DNA from: Pigoraptor vietnamica
Lineage: Eukaryota; Opisthokonta; Filasterea
DNA length: 29,335 nucleotides
Reading direction: 5' to 3'
Assembly (NCBI GenBank): GCA_943704525.1
Contig: CALSCQ010001377.1
Location: 1-29,335 of the forward strand
A program made the translations under genes and the position numbers. The notes beneath the pieces were generated by a model. It worked only from the letters and a program-made list of their open reading frames with translations. It ran no database searches and was not told the DNA's origin. This document shows positions 1 through 10,365 of the stretch, in pieces; positions within the stretch are counted from its first letter, which is position 1; every line of letters starts with the position of its first letter.

Positions 1-44
1 TGTGTGTGTGCGTCGAAGTCTCACAAGCCGGCCACTGCGCGCAG

Positions 45-172
45 AGTGTGTGGTCCTCCGTGACCCTGACTTTGCGCACGATTCGGCCTACTTTGGCCTC
101 GACCACCCGGATAAGGCGGGGGCCGTCAAACAGAGATCCATTTTTGAGCGGCCTGTCATCATCAAAAATTGA
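45..172 (+). CDS. Terminal exon of an unidentified gene (partial)
   Basis: A likely 3' splice site (gcgcag, ending at 44) follows a TG-rich stretch at the left edge that resembles the repeat-bearing introns seen elsewhere in the window. From 45 one frame reads about 41 codons to a TGA at 170-172. The peptide is charged and well mixed, including LRDPDFAHDSAYFGLDHPD and ending SIFERPVIIKN. It has no start codon, so it would be a last exon entered in phase 1. I do not recognise the family. A short open stretch can arise by chance, so this is tentative. The rest of the gene lies to the left of the window. Confidence 0.4.
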
Positions 173-634
173 CGCGCGAGAGTGGGGCTTCATCGGCGTA
201 CAAGGCACAACTCATTTTACCTTCTTTTGTGGTATGAAATCAAAGAAAAACTAATATAGTATTGCCGTTACTAAGTTGCTAACCAGGCGCCGTGCTCACG
301 GTCACCAGTGAAAAATAGTTGCCATAACGACCGGTGAGTTTCGAAATTATATTCGGTTATTGCTATGGGCATACCTTTGAATTCCTGTGGCATGCTGCAT
401 CAAAATATGTCAAAATCCATTCAAAATTCCCAAAAATGGAAGGAGTTACCATGGAAGCCATGTCACACACCGCCCAACCCACACGCAAAGCTAACACCCC
501 CCACGGCCGTACAAATACCCCAAAAGCCGCTTCCGACTCATTGACAACTCGGAAGCAACGCCATCGCAGCATTCAGTTTGAAATCCCGCTACCCACTTTA
601 GTGCGCCCACCAGTGCGTAGCCGGAACCGTTAGC
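173..634. promoter_or_regulatory. Intergenic region upstream of the repeat-protein gene
   Basis: These 462 bases lie between the putative terminal exon and the ATG at 635. They are visibly more AT-rich than the coding sequence around them. I see no convincing coding exon, RNA gene or repeat. The region presumably holds the 3' end of the left-hand gene and the promoter of the repeat-protein gene, but I can point to no specific element. Confidence 0.4.
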
Positions 635-3600
635 ATGGCTGGCGGTTCGTCCGTTGCCCCCATGCCCGAGGAGGGTGGGGCCAAATTTACTGTCGTGCAG
701 CGCGAGCCAGTCGGGTGGAAAATCTTGGCGGTTTTCACTTTCTGTATCGCCGTTCCCGCTCTCGTTATTGCCATCTACACATACGAGAATCCGCCCGAGG
801 CCGGTCCTGCCACTTCGTCGGCTAGTGGAAGCTTCAACGTCGAAACCATCAATGGCAGCCAAAGTGTCAGTCTCGCCTTGGGCTCAACGGAAGATCCTTA
901 CGCTCTCAAGTCAGCTAAGGTATGTGTTCAGTTTGGCTTTTTGTAATTTACGAACTGAACATTCCTCCGGACTTACGCTGACAACCGCCCGTCTGTTCCG
1001 GTAGGGTCAACCTCTCGTTCTTGGCCAAGCAGATCAGCCCATCATGTCCTTCACGACAACCGTGGTAGTGGTCACCACGCCATTCAACATTGCGGGTAAT
1101 CTGAAGGTTGGCGGGGCGACGAGTCGCCGTCGCGACGCGCAGCAAATTTTCGACGTCGACAGCAAAACCGGCAACGTCGCCGTTGGTGGAAATTTGACCA
1201 TTGCACAGGACGTTCGGCTTTCGGGAAATTTTAACGTTAATTCGGGTATGTTTACTGTCGATTCCGCAACCGGCGATGCGTACGTCAACGGCATGACGAA
1301 CGCAAAAGGCGACCTCAAGGTCAACACGAACAAGTTCACCGTCACGGCGTCGAACGGCAACACGGCCATCGCTGGCGACGTCGCCGTCAACACGAACAAG
1401 TTCACGATTGCGTCTGCGACCGGCAACACGGCGATTGCGGGCGACGTCGCCGTCAACACGAACAAGTTCACGGTCGCCGCCGCCACCGGCAACACGGCGA
1501 TCGACGGGACTGGCGACGTCAAGGGTGACTTCAAGGTCAACACGAACAAGTTCACCGTCACGGCGTCGAACGGCAACACGGCGATTGACGGGACTGGCGA
1601 CGTCAAGGGTGACTTCAAGGTCAACACGAACAAGTTCACCGTCACGGCGTCGAACGGCAACACGGCAATCGACGGGACTGGCGACGTCAAGGGTGACTTC
1701 AAGGTCAACACGAACAAGTTCACCGTCACGGCGTCGAACGGCAACACGGCCATTGCTGGCGACGTCGCCGTCAACACGAACAAGTTCACGATTGCGTCTG
1801 CGACCGGCAACACGGCGATTGCGGGCGACGTCGCCGTCAACACGAACAAGTTCACGGTCGCCGCCGCCACCGGCAACACGGCGATCGATGGCACTGGCGA
1901 CGTCAAGGGTGACTTCAAGGTCAACACGGACAAGTTCACCGTTACGGCGTCGAACGGCAACACGGCGATTGCGGGCGACGTCGCCGTCAACACGAACAAG
2001 TTCACGGTCGCTGCCGCCACCGGCAACACGGCGATCGACGGAACTGGCGACGTCAAGGGTGACTTCAAGGTCAACACGAACAAGTTCACCGTCACGGCGT
2101 CGAACGGCAACACGGCCATCGCTGGCGACGTCGCCGTCAACACGAACAAGTTCACGATTGCGTCTGCGACCGGCAACACGGCGATTGCGGGCGACGTCGC
2201 CGTCAACACGAACAAGTTCACGGTCGCCGCCGCCACCGGCAACACGGCGATCGACGGCACTGGCGACGTCAAGGGTGACTTCAAGGTCAACACGAACAAG
2301 TTCACCGTCACGGCGTCGAACGGCAACACGGCGATCGACGGGACTGGCGACGTCAAGGGTGACTTCAAGGTCAACACGGACAAGTTCACCGTCACTGCGT
2401 CAAACGGCAACACGGCCATCGCTGGCGACGTCGCCGTCAACACGAACAAGTTCACGATTGCGTCTGCGACCGGCAACACGGCGATTGCGGGCGACGTCGC
2501 CGTTAACACGAACAAGTTCACGGTCGCCGCCGCCACTGGCAACACGGCGATCGACGGGACTGGCGACGTCAAGGGTGACTTCAAGGTCAACACGGACAAG
2601 TTCACCGTCACCGCATCCAACGGCAACACGGCCATTGCTGGCGACGTTGCCGTCAACACGGACAAGTTCACCGTCACGGCGTCGAGCGGCAACACGGCCA
2701 TCGCCGGCACGGCCTCCGTTACGGGCGACCTCAGCGTCAACACGAACAAGTTCACCGTCACGGCGTCGAGCGGCAACACGGCCATCGCCGGCACGGCCTC
2801 CGTTACGGGCGACCTCAGCGTCAACACGGACAAGTTCGTTGTTACTGCGTCGAGCGGCAACACGGCCATCGCCGGCACGGCCTCGGTTACGGGTGACCTC
2901 AGCGTCAACACGAACAAGTTCACTGTCACGGCGTCGAGCGGTAACACGGCCATCGCCGGCACTGCCGCCGTTACGGGCGACCTCAGCGTCAACACGGACA
3001 AGTTCGTTGTTACTGCGTCGAGCGGCAACACGGCCATCGCCGGCACGGCCTCCGTTACGGGCGACCTCAGCGTCAACACGAACAAGTTCACTGTCACGGC
3101 GTCGAGCGGCAACACGGCCATCGCCGGCACGGCCTCCGTTACGGGCGACCTCAGCGTCAACACGGACAAGTTCACCGTCACTGCGTCGAGCGGCAACACG
3201 GCCATCGCCGGCACGGCCTCGGTTACGGGCGACCTCAGCGTCAACACTAACAAGTTCACTGTCACGGCGTCGAGCGGCAACACGGCCATCGCCGGCACGG
3301 CCTCGGTTACGGGCGACCTCAGCGTCAACACGGACAAGTTCGTTGTTACTGCGTCGAGCGGCAACACGGCCATCGCCGGCACGGCCTCGGTTACGGGCGA
3401 TCTCAGCGTCAACACGGACAAGTTCGTCGTTACAGCGTCGAGCGGCAACACTAACATTGCGGGAGGACTATATGTGGCGAAGACGACGATGATGGAAGCG
3501 CAGGCAATGGGCACGTCTGGCACTATCAACGGCGACGCGACTTTGACTGCTGCGCAAGTGATGGGCGGGTTCGTGATCCTGCTTGCAAACGCACAAGCGG

Positions 3601-3881
3601 ACCCCATCGTTATTACTCTACCGTCCGCTTCTTCACTGGCCACCGCTATCGGAGAGAGCGGGCAGGCTGCCGCAGCTGGCGACTGGGTTCGTCTCACGAT
3701 TTGCACGCAAGATACGGGGCGAATCTCGGTTGTGGCAGGGTCGAACGGCTCCGTCGCGACGCGCAACGATTGGGATGACCATGGCCTCGGAGACGAAGCA
3801 AACTCGACCTTCAACTCCGGTTGCGCGTCGTATATTCTCCGAATGACGTCTTCGTCTGCTTACAGCGTGTATGCAGCGTAA
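635..3881 (+). CDS. Membrane-anchored surface protein with 28 tandem repeats
   Basis: Two exons, 635-919 and 1005-3881, are joined in phase 0 across an 85-nt GT-AG intron (donor GTATGT) to give about 1053 residues. The first 28 residues are polar. Residues about 30-50 form one hydrophobic segment (ILAVFTFCIAVPALVIAIY). There is no cleavable signal, and R/K precede the segment while E follows it. This suggests a type II anchor with the long C-terminal part outside the cell. After a spacer come 28 glycine-punctuated repeats, then a roughly 140-residue non-repetitive C-terminal domain with two cysteines (TICTQD, NSGCASY). The repeats resemble beta-solenoid or fibre repeats of some algal and phage tail-fibre proteins (inference). 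No function is assigned. The start was chosen as the first ATG before the hydrophobic segment. The intron argues against a bacterial or phage source. Confidence 0.8.
1308..3461 (+). repeat. 28 in-frame tandem repeats of 66 or 84 nt
   Basis: There are eleven 22-residue units and seventeen 28-residue units, 718 residues in all. The short unit runs GD-(x2)-V-NT(N/D)KF-(x5)-(N/T/S)GNTAI-(A/D). The long unit adds six residues, GTGDVK or GTASVT. Units 1-18 mix three variants (ending SNGN, SATGN and AATGN). Units 19-28 all end SSGN and, except the last, are 28 residues long. In the second block NTNKF and NTDKF units largely alternate, so the effective period is 168 nt. Copies are nearly identical at the DNA level, including synonymous sites, which suggests recent expansion or homogenisation. 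Copy number in an assembly of such a repeat may be unreliable. Confidence 0.95.
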
Positions 3882-4009
3882 GAGTCAGCCGAATAATGAA
3901 CTTGTACTATCGGAAAATGTCTCCGATCAATTTCCCGCCTATTTTTCCGCGCGCAATTTTTTTCTTTACAACTCCAAGTCCAACTGACTCACTATCACAT
4001 TCAATCACG

Positions 4010-4916
4010 ATGGCCGGTCGTGACCCTGTCGCGGTCGCCCTTGGGGGCCTGCTAAAGCAGACAAATGACGTCCGCACGGAGGCCGTTGAACGCGGTCTTG
4101 GCCACTGTGTGGACGCCGCGAGAGACGTTCACGAGCACGGCGCGGACGAGGCCCAGCTTCGCGAGTTGCAGGATGCCGTGGTGCTCCTCGCCCGCCTTGA
4201 CCAAAGGTTTGCACGCGCGCGTGTGTGTGTGTGTGTGTGTGGTTGCATGTGTGCATGTGTGCGTGTGCGCGCGGGCGCGCGCTGCGTTGCGTTTGTATGA
4301 AACATTATGGCTGCGTTTTTCAGTACTCATTTGTTGGTCGTTGCGCAGAATGGAGCTGCAGCATGCGATTCTCACCGAACTCACGAGGAGCGCCGCTGCC
4401 TATCCGAATGGGCAGGGAATGGGCGCAATCATGCAGCAGCGCTTGGACTCGCTCGTGGACAATGCTGCCGAACACCCCCAGTACAGGGTTTGTGTCGTTG
4501 TTTCTCATGGCGCGTACCGGCCATCGAACTTTGCTTAGTCACAGTTTATCACGTAGGACCTTCTTCAGCGCCTGAACCTCGCGGGCGGTGGCGACGACGA
4601 CGTGTTGGTGGAGGGCTGCCCTGCGCTCCCCCGTGTGTGCCCAATCACGCAGCGCGCCTTTGAGAATCCCGTTCGCAGCCGGCGGTGCAACCACGTCTAC
4701 TCGGAGAGTGCCATCCAGGAGCTCCTTCGCCATGGTCGAGGTGGCGAGGTGCGCTGTCCCGTGCCCGCGTGCCCGCACAAGGTGTCGCCGCGTGATCTCG
4801 TCGCGGACCCCTCCGTTGTGCGCGAGCTCAACAGGAGGCGCCGAGCAGAGGCACTTGCACATGCATCGCAAGGACCGAGTGCCAGCTCGGGCACAGAGGA
4901 AGACGTAATTCTTTAA
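4010..4916 (+). CDS. NSMCE2: NSE2/MMS21-type SUMO E3 ligase (SMC5/6 complex)
   Basis: Three exons, 4010-4206, 4349-4487 and 4569-4916, give 227 residues (human NSE2 has 247). The N-terminal half is helical and should bind the SMC5 arm. The C-terminal half is an SP-RING: CPITQ at residues 136-140, then RRCNHVY, then RCPVPACPH. The expected zinc ligands are C152, H154, C175 and C180, in the C-x-H ... C-x4-C pattern typical of NSE2. In this family the protein SUMOylates targets during DNA repair in the nucleus. Intron 1 (142 nt) carries a GT repeat. The stop codon is 37 bp from that of the convergent gene at 4954. The splice phases agree and the family match is clear. The exact donor of exon 1 (AAAG/GTTTGC) is weak because other GT dinucleotides lie in the repeat. 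Confidence 0.88.
4215..4282 (+). repeat. GT-rich microsatellite in NSE2 intron 1
   Basis: An uninterrupted (GT)n tract at about 4221-4241 is followed by imperfect GT/GC alternation. It lies wholly within the first intron of the NSE2 gene. Alternating purine-pyrimidine DNA of this kind is length-variable. Confidence 0.9.
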
Positions 4917-4953
4917 CCCTTATCTGCTCGATTCCCAGTTGCCTGTTTATATT

Positions 4954-7900
4954 CTATCGAGTCTCAGTATTCTGGGCTGTCATTGAGACAACCATTTCTT
5001 GAAATATATGCTTGTATGGCGCTGATGCCTCGTCGAGACGATACCTACGGGAAACATTAGAGTCAAGCACGGTCTGAACCCGGTTCCGCGAAGTATTCAA
5101 CAAATTGTAGTGGGCTACTCACGCTCCATCAGAAGCTTGAAGGAAGATGGTGTTCGTTGTAGGATCGAAAAAGACATTGACGATGTGACCGACAACGGCC
5201 GAAAAGCACGGACCAGCCTGAAAGCGAGAGGCTAGTAAATAGCATGTCTTTGATAGCAGGGATTGCGGTGCATGATACTTACATTCCCTTTTTGAAGTGA
5301 GCCGGTAACTATAAGGTCGCTCCACTGCGACTCATCCAATAGCCCGTCAGAGAGAGTGCCATTTGCGTCTCGAACTTCGACATTCTTTAACGCATAGACC
5401 GGACCCGTTGGCGTATCCAGTAAAAAGGCGGCCTTCTCAGCTTCAAGGAGGACACCTGGACGAGTCGATACTTGGTTATCGAACAACTTACATAGAAACG
5501 ATATGATTGACGATCGCACATTGTCAACAAAACATACCAGAAACTGGAGAAACTCCGCTTCCTGAATCCATACGTCTCAACAAATTCTCTTCGGAAAATA
5601 GTTCCTCGCGCTTCTTCGTCCACGGATACACAGGAACGTCGTTGAAAAAACCCCGGTGCCAGAGAATCTGCAGAACGTGTAGTTAGAATATAGTGAATGA
5701 AACATCAGACTCGTGTGTGAATGTAAAATCTGCAACTTTGAGGCTCCCCACCACCAACAGCAAAGCCAGAGCCGTTGGAATGGCGACGACGAGAACCAGT
5801 AAGCAAATCGCAACCGGCACAGACGTATGAAATGCGCGCGCCAGTTGATCGGCAAACCCTTGTCCTTTTGAGGACTGATTATGGCCGCCGTCATTGATGA
5901 CACCACCTCGATAATCTGCAAGCAAAATTGAGGTTTAGAGCTATGTGCACCGGCTCGCCGAACCGTTTGGTAAAGCGCAAGAGGAATAGACGTGCCTAAC
6001 AAACATTAATTTAAAAAAATCGGTTGAACTCACCACTATAATGCCGCACCCAGGTTTCTTGAAAGACAGTGACTTGTTGAGTTGGACAAAGAATTGATGG
6101 GAAACGAGCAGTAGTCGAGATTCTGCAACGACGCGCGTTGGACGTCGCATTGTAGCTGCTTGAAAGGAACGACAGTGAGTCGAATTGAGTACCCGTTTCC
6201 TCGGCTGCAATCAATGCTGACGGACCACAGACTCCAGTCATCAAGCAGCGCGCGAAATACCTCGCAAATATGAAGATAGACTGCGCCACATCGACAAGCG
6301 GAGAGTACAATGCAGTATCGATCGTCGGAACTGAACGCAAGCCCGTATCACAGTCGACAGACGTTGATAGAAGATTGACCTGTCGATACGAAGATACCGG
6401 CAGTTCAATTTAATGACATTCGTTCCTCGCAACACAATAGATTGTAACTCACTTCGCCAATGCTCTTGCCCGAAAGAACCAATGCCCCAACGAGCGACCC
6501 AAGGGAGGCATTAAAAGAAACGGTCGGCAAGGTTTGGTTCGAAAGAGAGAGAGTGAATGTAGGCCGAGGCCTAACTGCAAAGGCAATTACAGTACATTCA
6601 GCCACACTTACATCGGAAAGGAACACAGGTCACGCTGAATGTCTCCATACCGAATGTGCAAGGATCGCTGAGCCAACCGGCGTATGAAGCTAGAGGAAGG
6701 GCACAGCCAATTGCGGCCTTGCCTCTACGCTCCCACAGAGCTTTCTGTGTCACTTGCACGTCGAATGTACAGTTGATAAAGAGCTTGTCGATGGACGTCG
6801 GAAGTTGGGCTGGGTTACTACTGGTGACGTTGAACTTGAACACTTGCGAAAAGTTCTGTTGACCAACACGCGGACTCGGTCAGTTGCAGCCAGCGAATCT
6901 GCGTGGGGACAGGCACATTCGACTAACCGCGGGAATTACAGTTGAAATGTTCGACGGTGACTGGACGTTGAGCGAGGGGCACGAGAGTGAAGTTGCGAAG
7001 GTCCCCGAACCCTTACATGCGAAAGTCTTCAGTGTCAGTACCACGCACGTCATCGTCAAACGTAGTCCATGTATTAATGATTCGTAACGTACCGAACCAT
7101 AGTTCTTGACGACGATGTGGATTTCAGCCTCGTTTTCATGGCCCGTCATATTCGATGGATACACCTGAAATGGAAATTCACAGGCAAGGCCTGTCGAGCG
7201 ATTGCCGACGATCCAGTCGTCAACGGAGGCCAACAGCGACGGTTGCTGTACAGTGGAAACGGATAAAGAAATTGTTAACGTGAGCAAACCCGCGCGTGAC
7301 ATGTGCGCGCTGTCCGAGTGCGTGTACGTGTATGCGCAAATGAACGTGAAGCACATCAACAACATACCTGGATGTCAAGTTGTGAAATATTAATTGAAAG
7401 GGACGCCGTCCACTCGGCCGTTTGTTGATATTCTAACATAGCCGTTGGTCCGGGGTCGATGCGAAACCGGGCTACCCTGCCTCCATCCGCACTCAAAATC
7501 GAACCTGCAGTATGACATTTAACCAATTTCGGAGAAATGCAAGGGCACAATAATGACTCACCTCTCAGTCGCTCGTCGCCAAATGGAACATCAACGTCAG
7601 GGGACCGAACGAGGTTATGAATAGTCCATTCCAGACACGATTCTGTAAGTTGCAATGGAGAAAGCGTCACGGTTTGGCGTACAACCGATACTCCGAATTA
7701 CTAGAAGCCCGGCACTGATTGCGTCTCACCTACTGTCTTAGAGCACGGGTCCGTCACACTCAAAAACGACGATGTGTTCGGAGATATCTGACCACATGAC
7801 GATCCAACGCGGTCCTTGTCAACGTTCAAGATGGTCCCGGTGGGGCCAACAATAATGCGCAGCGAGCGCAGGATGTCGGACGCGGTGTCCTCAATGGCTC

Positions 7901-10064
7901 TGCAACAAGAAAAAAACAGGAATGTGAGTGACAAACCAGCAACGACGGAAACGGGTCCGGGACACAAACAGCACCCACCCTGATAGACGAACACTTATTG
8001 TATTGGACGACTTGAAGCCGGCACGCTCATTACCAGCAAAGACAATCGAGTCGACAATTTGACCTAAAGAATTACCCCGGATTAATACCGTCATACGCTG
8101 ACAGTTGGCAACTTCCACACTTACCGTCCCGCGCAAAAGCAATAGAAAAGCGATTGTCAATAACGACGTCAAAGGGCTCGTAAACCACAAACGCGCCACT
8201 GTCGCGGGCTTCGACCACGGAATGAAGGACTTGCGGGCACGACCAGCAGACGCTATTTCGAACGCTGCAGCGTGGACAGAGCAGCCCTGTGGGAATCCTT
8301 CTTTGCCACTGCAAGTAAAATCGACCGGGCGACGGAACAGTCAGACAGATGATGCGAACTCAACCAGTTGCGCCATATGTAAACAATACCTTTCCTTCGC
8401 TCCACTGAAACGGTTCGCTCAGAGTATCGCCGCCAGAGAATATTGCCAAAACGTACGTCGCTTTCGCTTCAATGACATCGGTGTCGTACACGGACAGCAC
8501 GTTGTCATACTCCGACGTCGGAACAACAGTGAAAATCGCGCTTAACTCGCCACTTCGAAAGCGACGGAGGCGGACGCTAAATTCGTTCGACGACGACTTA
8601 TCCCACGCGTACGAGTAATCGGGACCGCTTCCCACGCTCCCGTCAAGGATGCCCTCATCTTTCTCATAAACGTCATAAACGGTGGTGATGTTGCGAAGCG
8701 GAAGAACAGCTCTGGAATCTGTTTTTGAGGTTCAGCGACAAACCCAAATCGAGTGTGTCTGTAGAAGCACTTACCGTTTTTGGACAGACGAATTTCGTAA
8801 TTCCAGGTGAGGTGGTACACGTCCCCGAAGTCGTCAACGAGACTGAGATCCGTTGAACGAAGTACAACGGTACCACTCGTGTTAAAAGTCAATCGGGCTT
8901 GCACCTACATAGAGATTATTAGGACCAATGTAAGTGAATAGTCAATATGACATCCGCCAACTCAGACGGAGTCGGCCGACTGCCGGCCGCCGGCGGAGAA
9001 AGCCCGGGCGCCCGGTGCGGCCAGTCCGCCGGCACCAGTCACCGGCGCCGGCGGGCCGCCCGTGCAGGTACCCAGTGAGTGCCAATGCAGCCGGCTGTTC
9101 GCTTATGCCGTGGCCACACTGATAGCAGTTGTACTGACCTCAACGGAATTTGGACCCGCATCTGCCTGGGAGGACAATCGTGCTGTCTTTTCTCGCAGCA
9201 GGTTCAACGCACTGCTCGGAGATTCGACTGCTCCCGAAGCCGGAGTTGGACGAGCGATCGGCTGGCAATCTTTCGCAGCAGAACGTGGGGCGGACATCGC
9301 AGAGCGCAGCGCTTCGCTGGTGACCGGACAAAGCGAAAAGTTTGCACTTGCCCGATTATAGTAGTAAAACGTGGGTGTGGCGACTGGTAGAGTCGCGTTA
9401 TCGTCCGCGAGATAGAAACGCCCGATGATGACCAACTCTACGGTTGTGTTGCTGTCAATAAACGGATGGCATGTTAAGGCACGTCATTATTCGTCACTCG
9501 ACAGTCTCTCGGTGCCGGACGCGGTACTAATCAGCCGATGCCGGTACTGCACGGCCGAACACAACCGAGACATTACGCCAATAAAGCAACCACAGCCTTC
9601 GCACTGACAGGCAAAAGCGGATACATTGGTTGCTTGTCGAAAAGGAAGTTGATGCTTAAGACGTCGTAACCCGTATAGCCGACTGCTTTCGCGTAGTCTG
9701 GAATCATGCGACCAAAGCGCCCGCCTTGAAGATAAAGGGCTGGACGACCAGACTCGTCCACAGTTGTCGCGATCCATTGCGACAATGCCGTAGATGATAA
9801 GGACGACAACGCCACCGTTTTTGTCGCTGTCGCTGTAGGGCGAACGTACACTTTCTTCGAGAAGACTAGTGTTATCTTCAAAGGTACCTGGAGGTCCATG
9901 TTGTTAAAGTCGCTTCCAGGGTCGGGCGATACTTCATCGATTCGAAATCGAGTCGAACAAGGCTGACCGTCAATTGGCAAAGCCGCCCAATGACACGCGG
10001 CAACGATCAGCGTAAAAACGAACACGAATGAAGACCGGGAAGGAAAAGAGAGTGAGCGACGCAT
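4954..10064 (-). CDS. Large single-pass receptor-like membrane protein, family not recognised
   Basis: Nineteen exons join with consistent phase into 1198 residues: 10064-9577, 9451-9139, 8904-8775, 8718-8390, 8308-8125, 8063-7979, 7899-7730, 7690-7562, 7504-7368, 7245-7093, 7026-6928, 6855-6612, 6574-6453, 6379-6034, 5915-5737, 5667-5538, 5455-5283, 5217-5123 and 5044-4954. The N terminus is a signal peptide (MRRSLSF then a hydrophobic core). Residues just after it (IDEVSPDPG ... LVFSKKV) look like a Big_5-type Ig-like fold. The ectodomain is about 975 residues, with many NxS/T sites and a short Cys-rich stretch (CPRCSVRNSVCWSC). One membrane helix lies at about 1009-1034, followed by a cytosolic tail of about 160 residues beginning ILWHRGFFNDVPVYPW. 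An Ig-like region before the helix (IHIVVKNYGS ... FKFNVTSS) recalls HAP2 domain III or integrin-alpha legs, without a firm match. An in-frame TGA at 5119 is an alternative end. The 39-nt intron at 7729-7691 is the least certain. Confidence 0.7.
8964..9071. other. GC-rich hairpin island inside an intron
   Basis: This block, almost entirely G and C, sits inside the second intron (9138-8905, minus strand) of the large membrane-protein gene. It contains inverted arms CCGCCGGC (9026-9033) and GCCGGCGG (9047-9054) around a 13-nt loop. It also has repeated CCAGTC-x2-CCGGC-like words at 9021 and 9035 and several smaller palindromes. The surrounding intron and exons are of ordinary composition. Without the block the intron would be about 125 nt, like its neighbours. 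It may be a small insertion such as a MITE or introner-like element. No clear target-site duplication was seen. Confidence 0.55.
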
Positions 10065-10365
10065 TCTCACAACAGGCCAGCTCCTGTGAGGGATACCGAA
10101 CCAATACAATCGCCAACACTCAGTTTTCAGTCAGATAAAGCTGAGTGCTGCCGGTATCAATTGAACGTAGTATACCGGCGTGAAATGCCGTGCTGCATTA
10201 ATCGACCAATCAAAACTCGACTTGCCTTCACAAAGGGCCGTGAAGAGGAAACCGATGATTCTGATTGGGCGTTTACAATTCCCATGGGAATCGTGTCTCA
10301 ATTGACAGGATGACATCCGTCGCGGCACGACAAAACTGCTGCCCTTTCGGTCGCCTACTTTCGAA
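10065..10365. promoter_or_regulatory. Shared divergent promoter region (membrane protein / TALE homeobox)
   Basis: The 301 bp between two divergently transcribed start codons must hold both promoters. CCAAT words occur at 10101-10105 and 10206-10210, and the reverse form ATTGG at 10264-10268. These are candidate NF-Y sites, but five-base words occur often by chance. No TATA box was identified with confidence. Confidence 0.4.

Noticed and set aside
1308-3461. CRISPR array or satellite DNA
   Set aside because: The units are contiguous, code in one frame and lack unique spacers. They are part of a protein gene with a membrane anchor and a terminal domain.
1408-3492. 694-codon Arg/Ser/Thr-rich frame on the plus strand
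   Set aside because: It is the out-of-frame reading of the same tandem repeats, with implausible composition.
1034-3814. 926-codon open frame on the minus strand opposite the repeat protein
   Set aside because: It exists because the sense repeat contains no antisense stop, so one unit copied 28 times stays open. The translation is merely a mirror of the repeat, and no splice or start context supports it.
635-3881. Phage or bacterial insertion carrying a tail-fibre gene
   Set aside because: The repeats recall tail fibres, but the gene has a GT-AG intron joining in-phase exons and a eukaryote-like anchor. No phage genes are nearby.
5668-5702. Alternative 35-nt intron in the membrane protein that would insert VADFTFTHESD after the membrane helix
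   Set aside because: The donor GTTTCA at 5702 would give an intron shorter than any other assigned. The 69-nt alternative contains a branch-like TTCTAAC and fits the other introns. Both keep the frame, so this is a preference, not proof.
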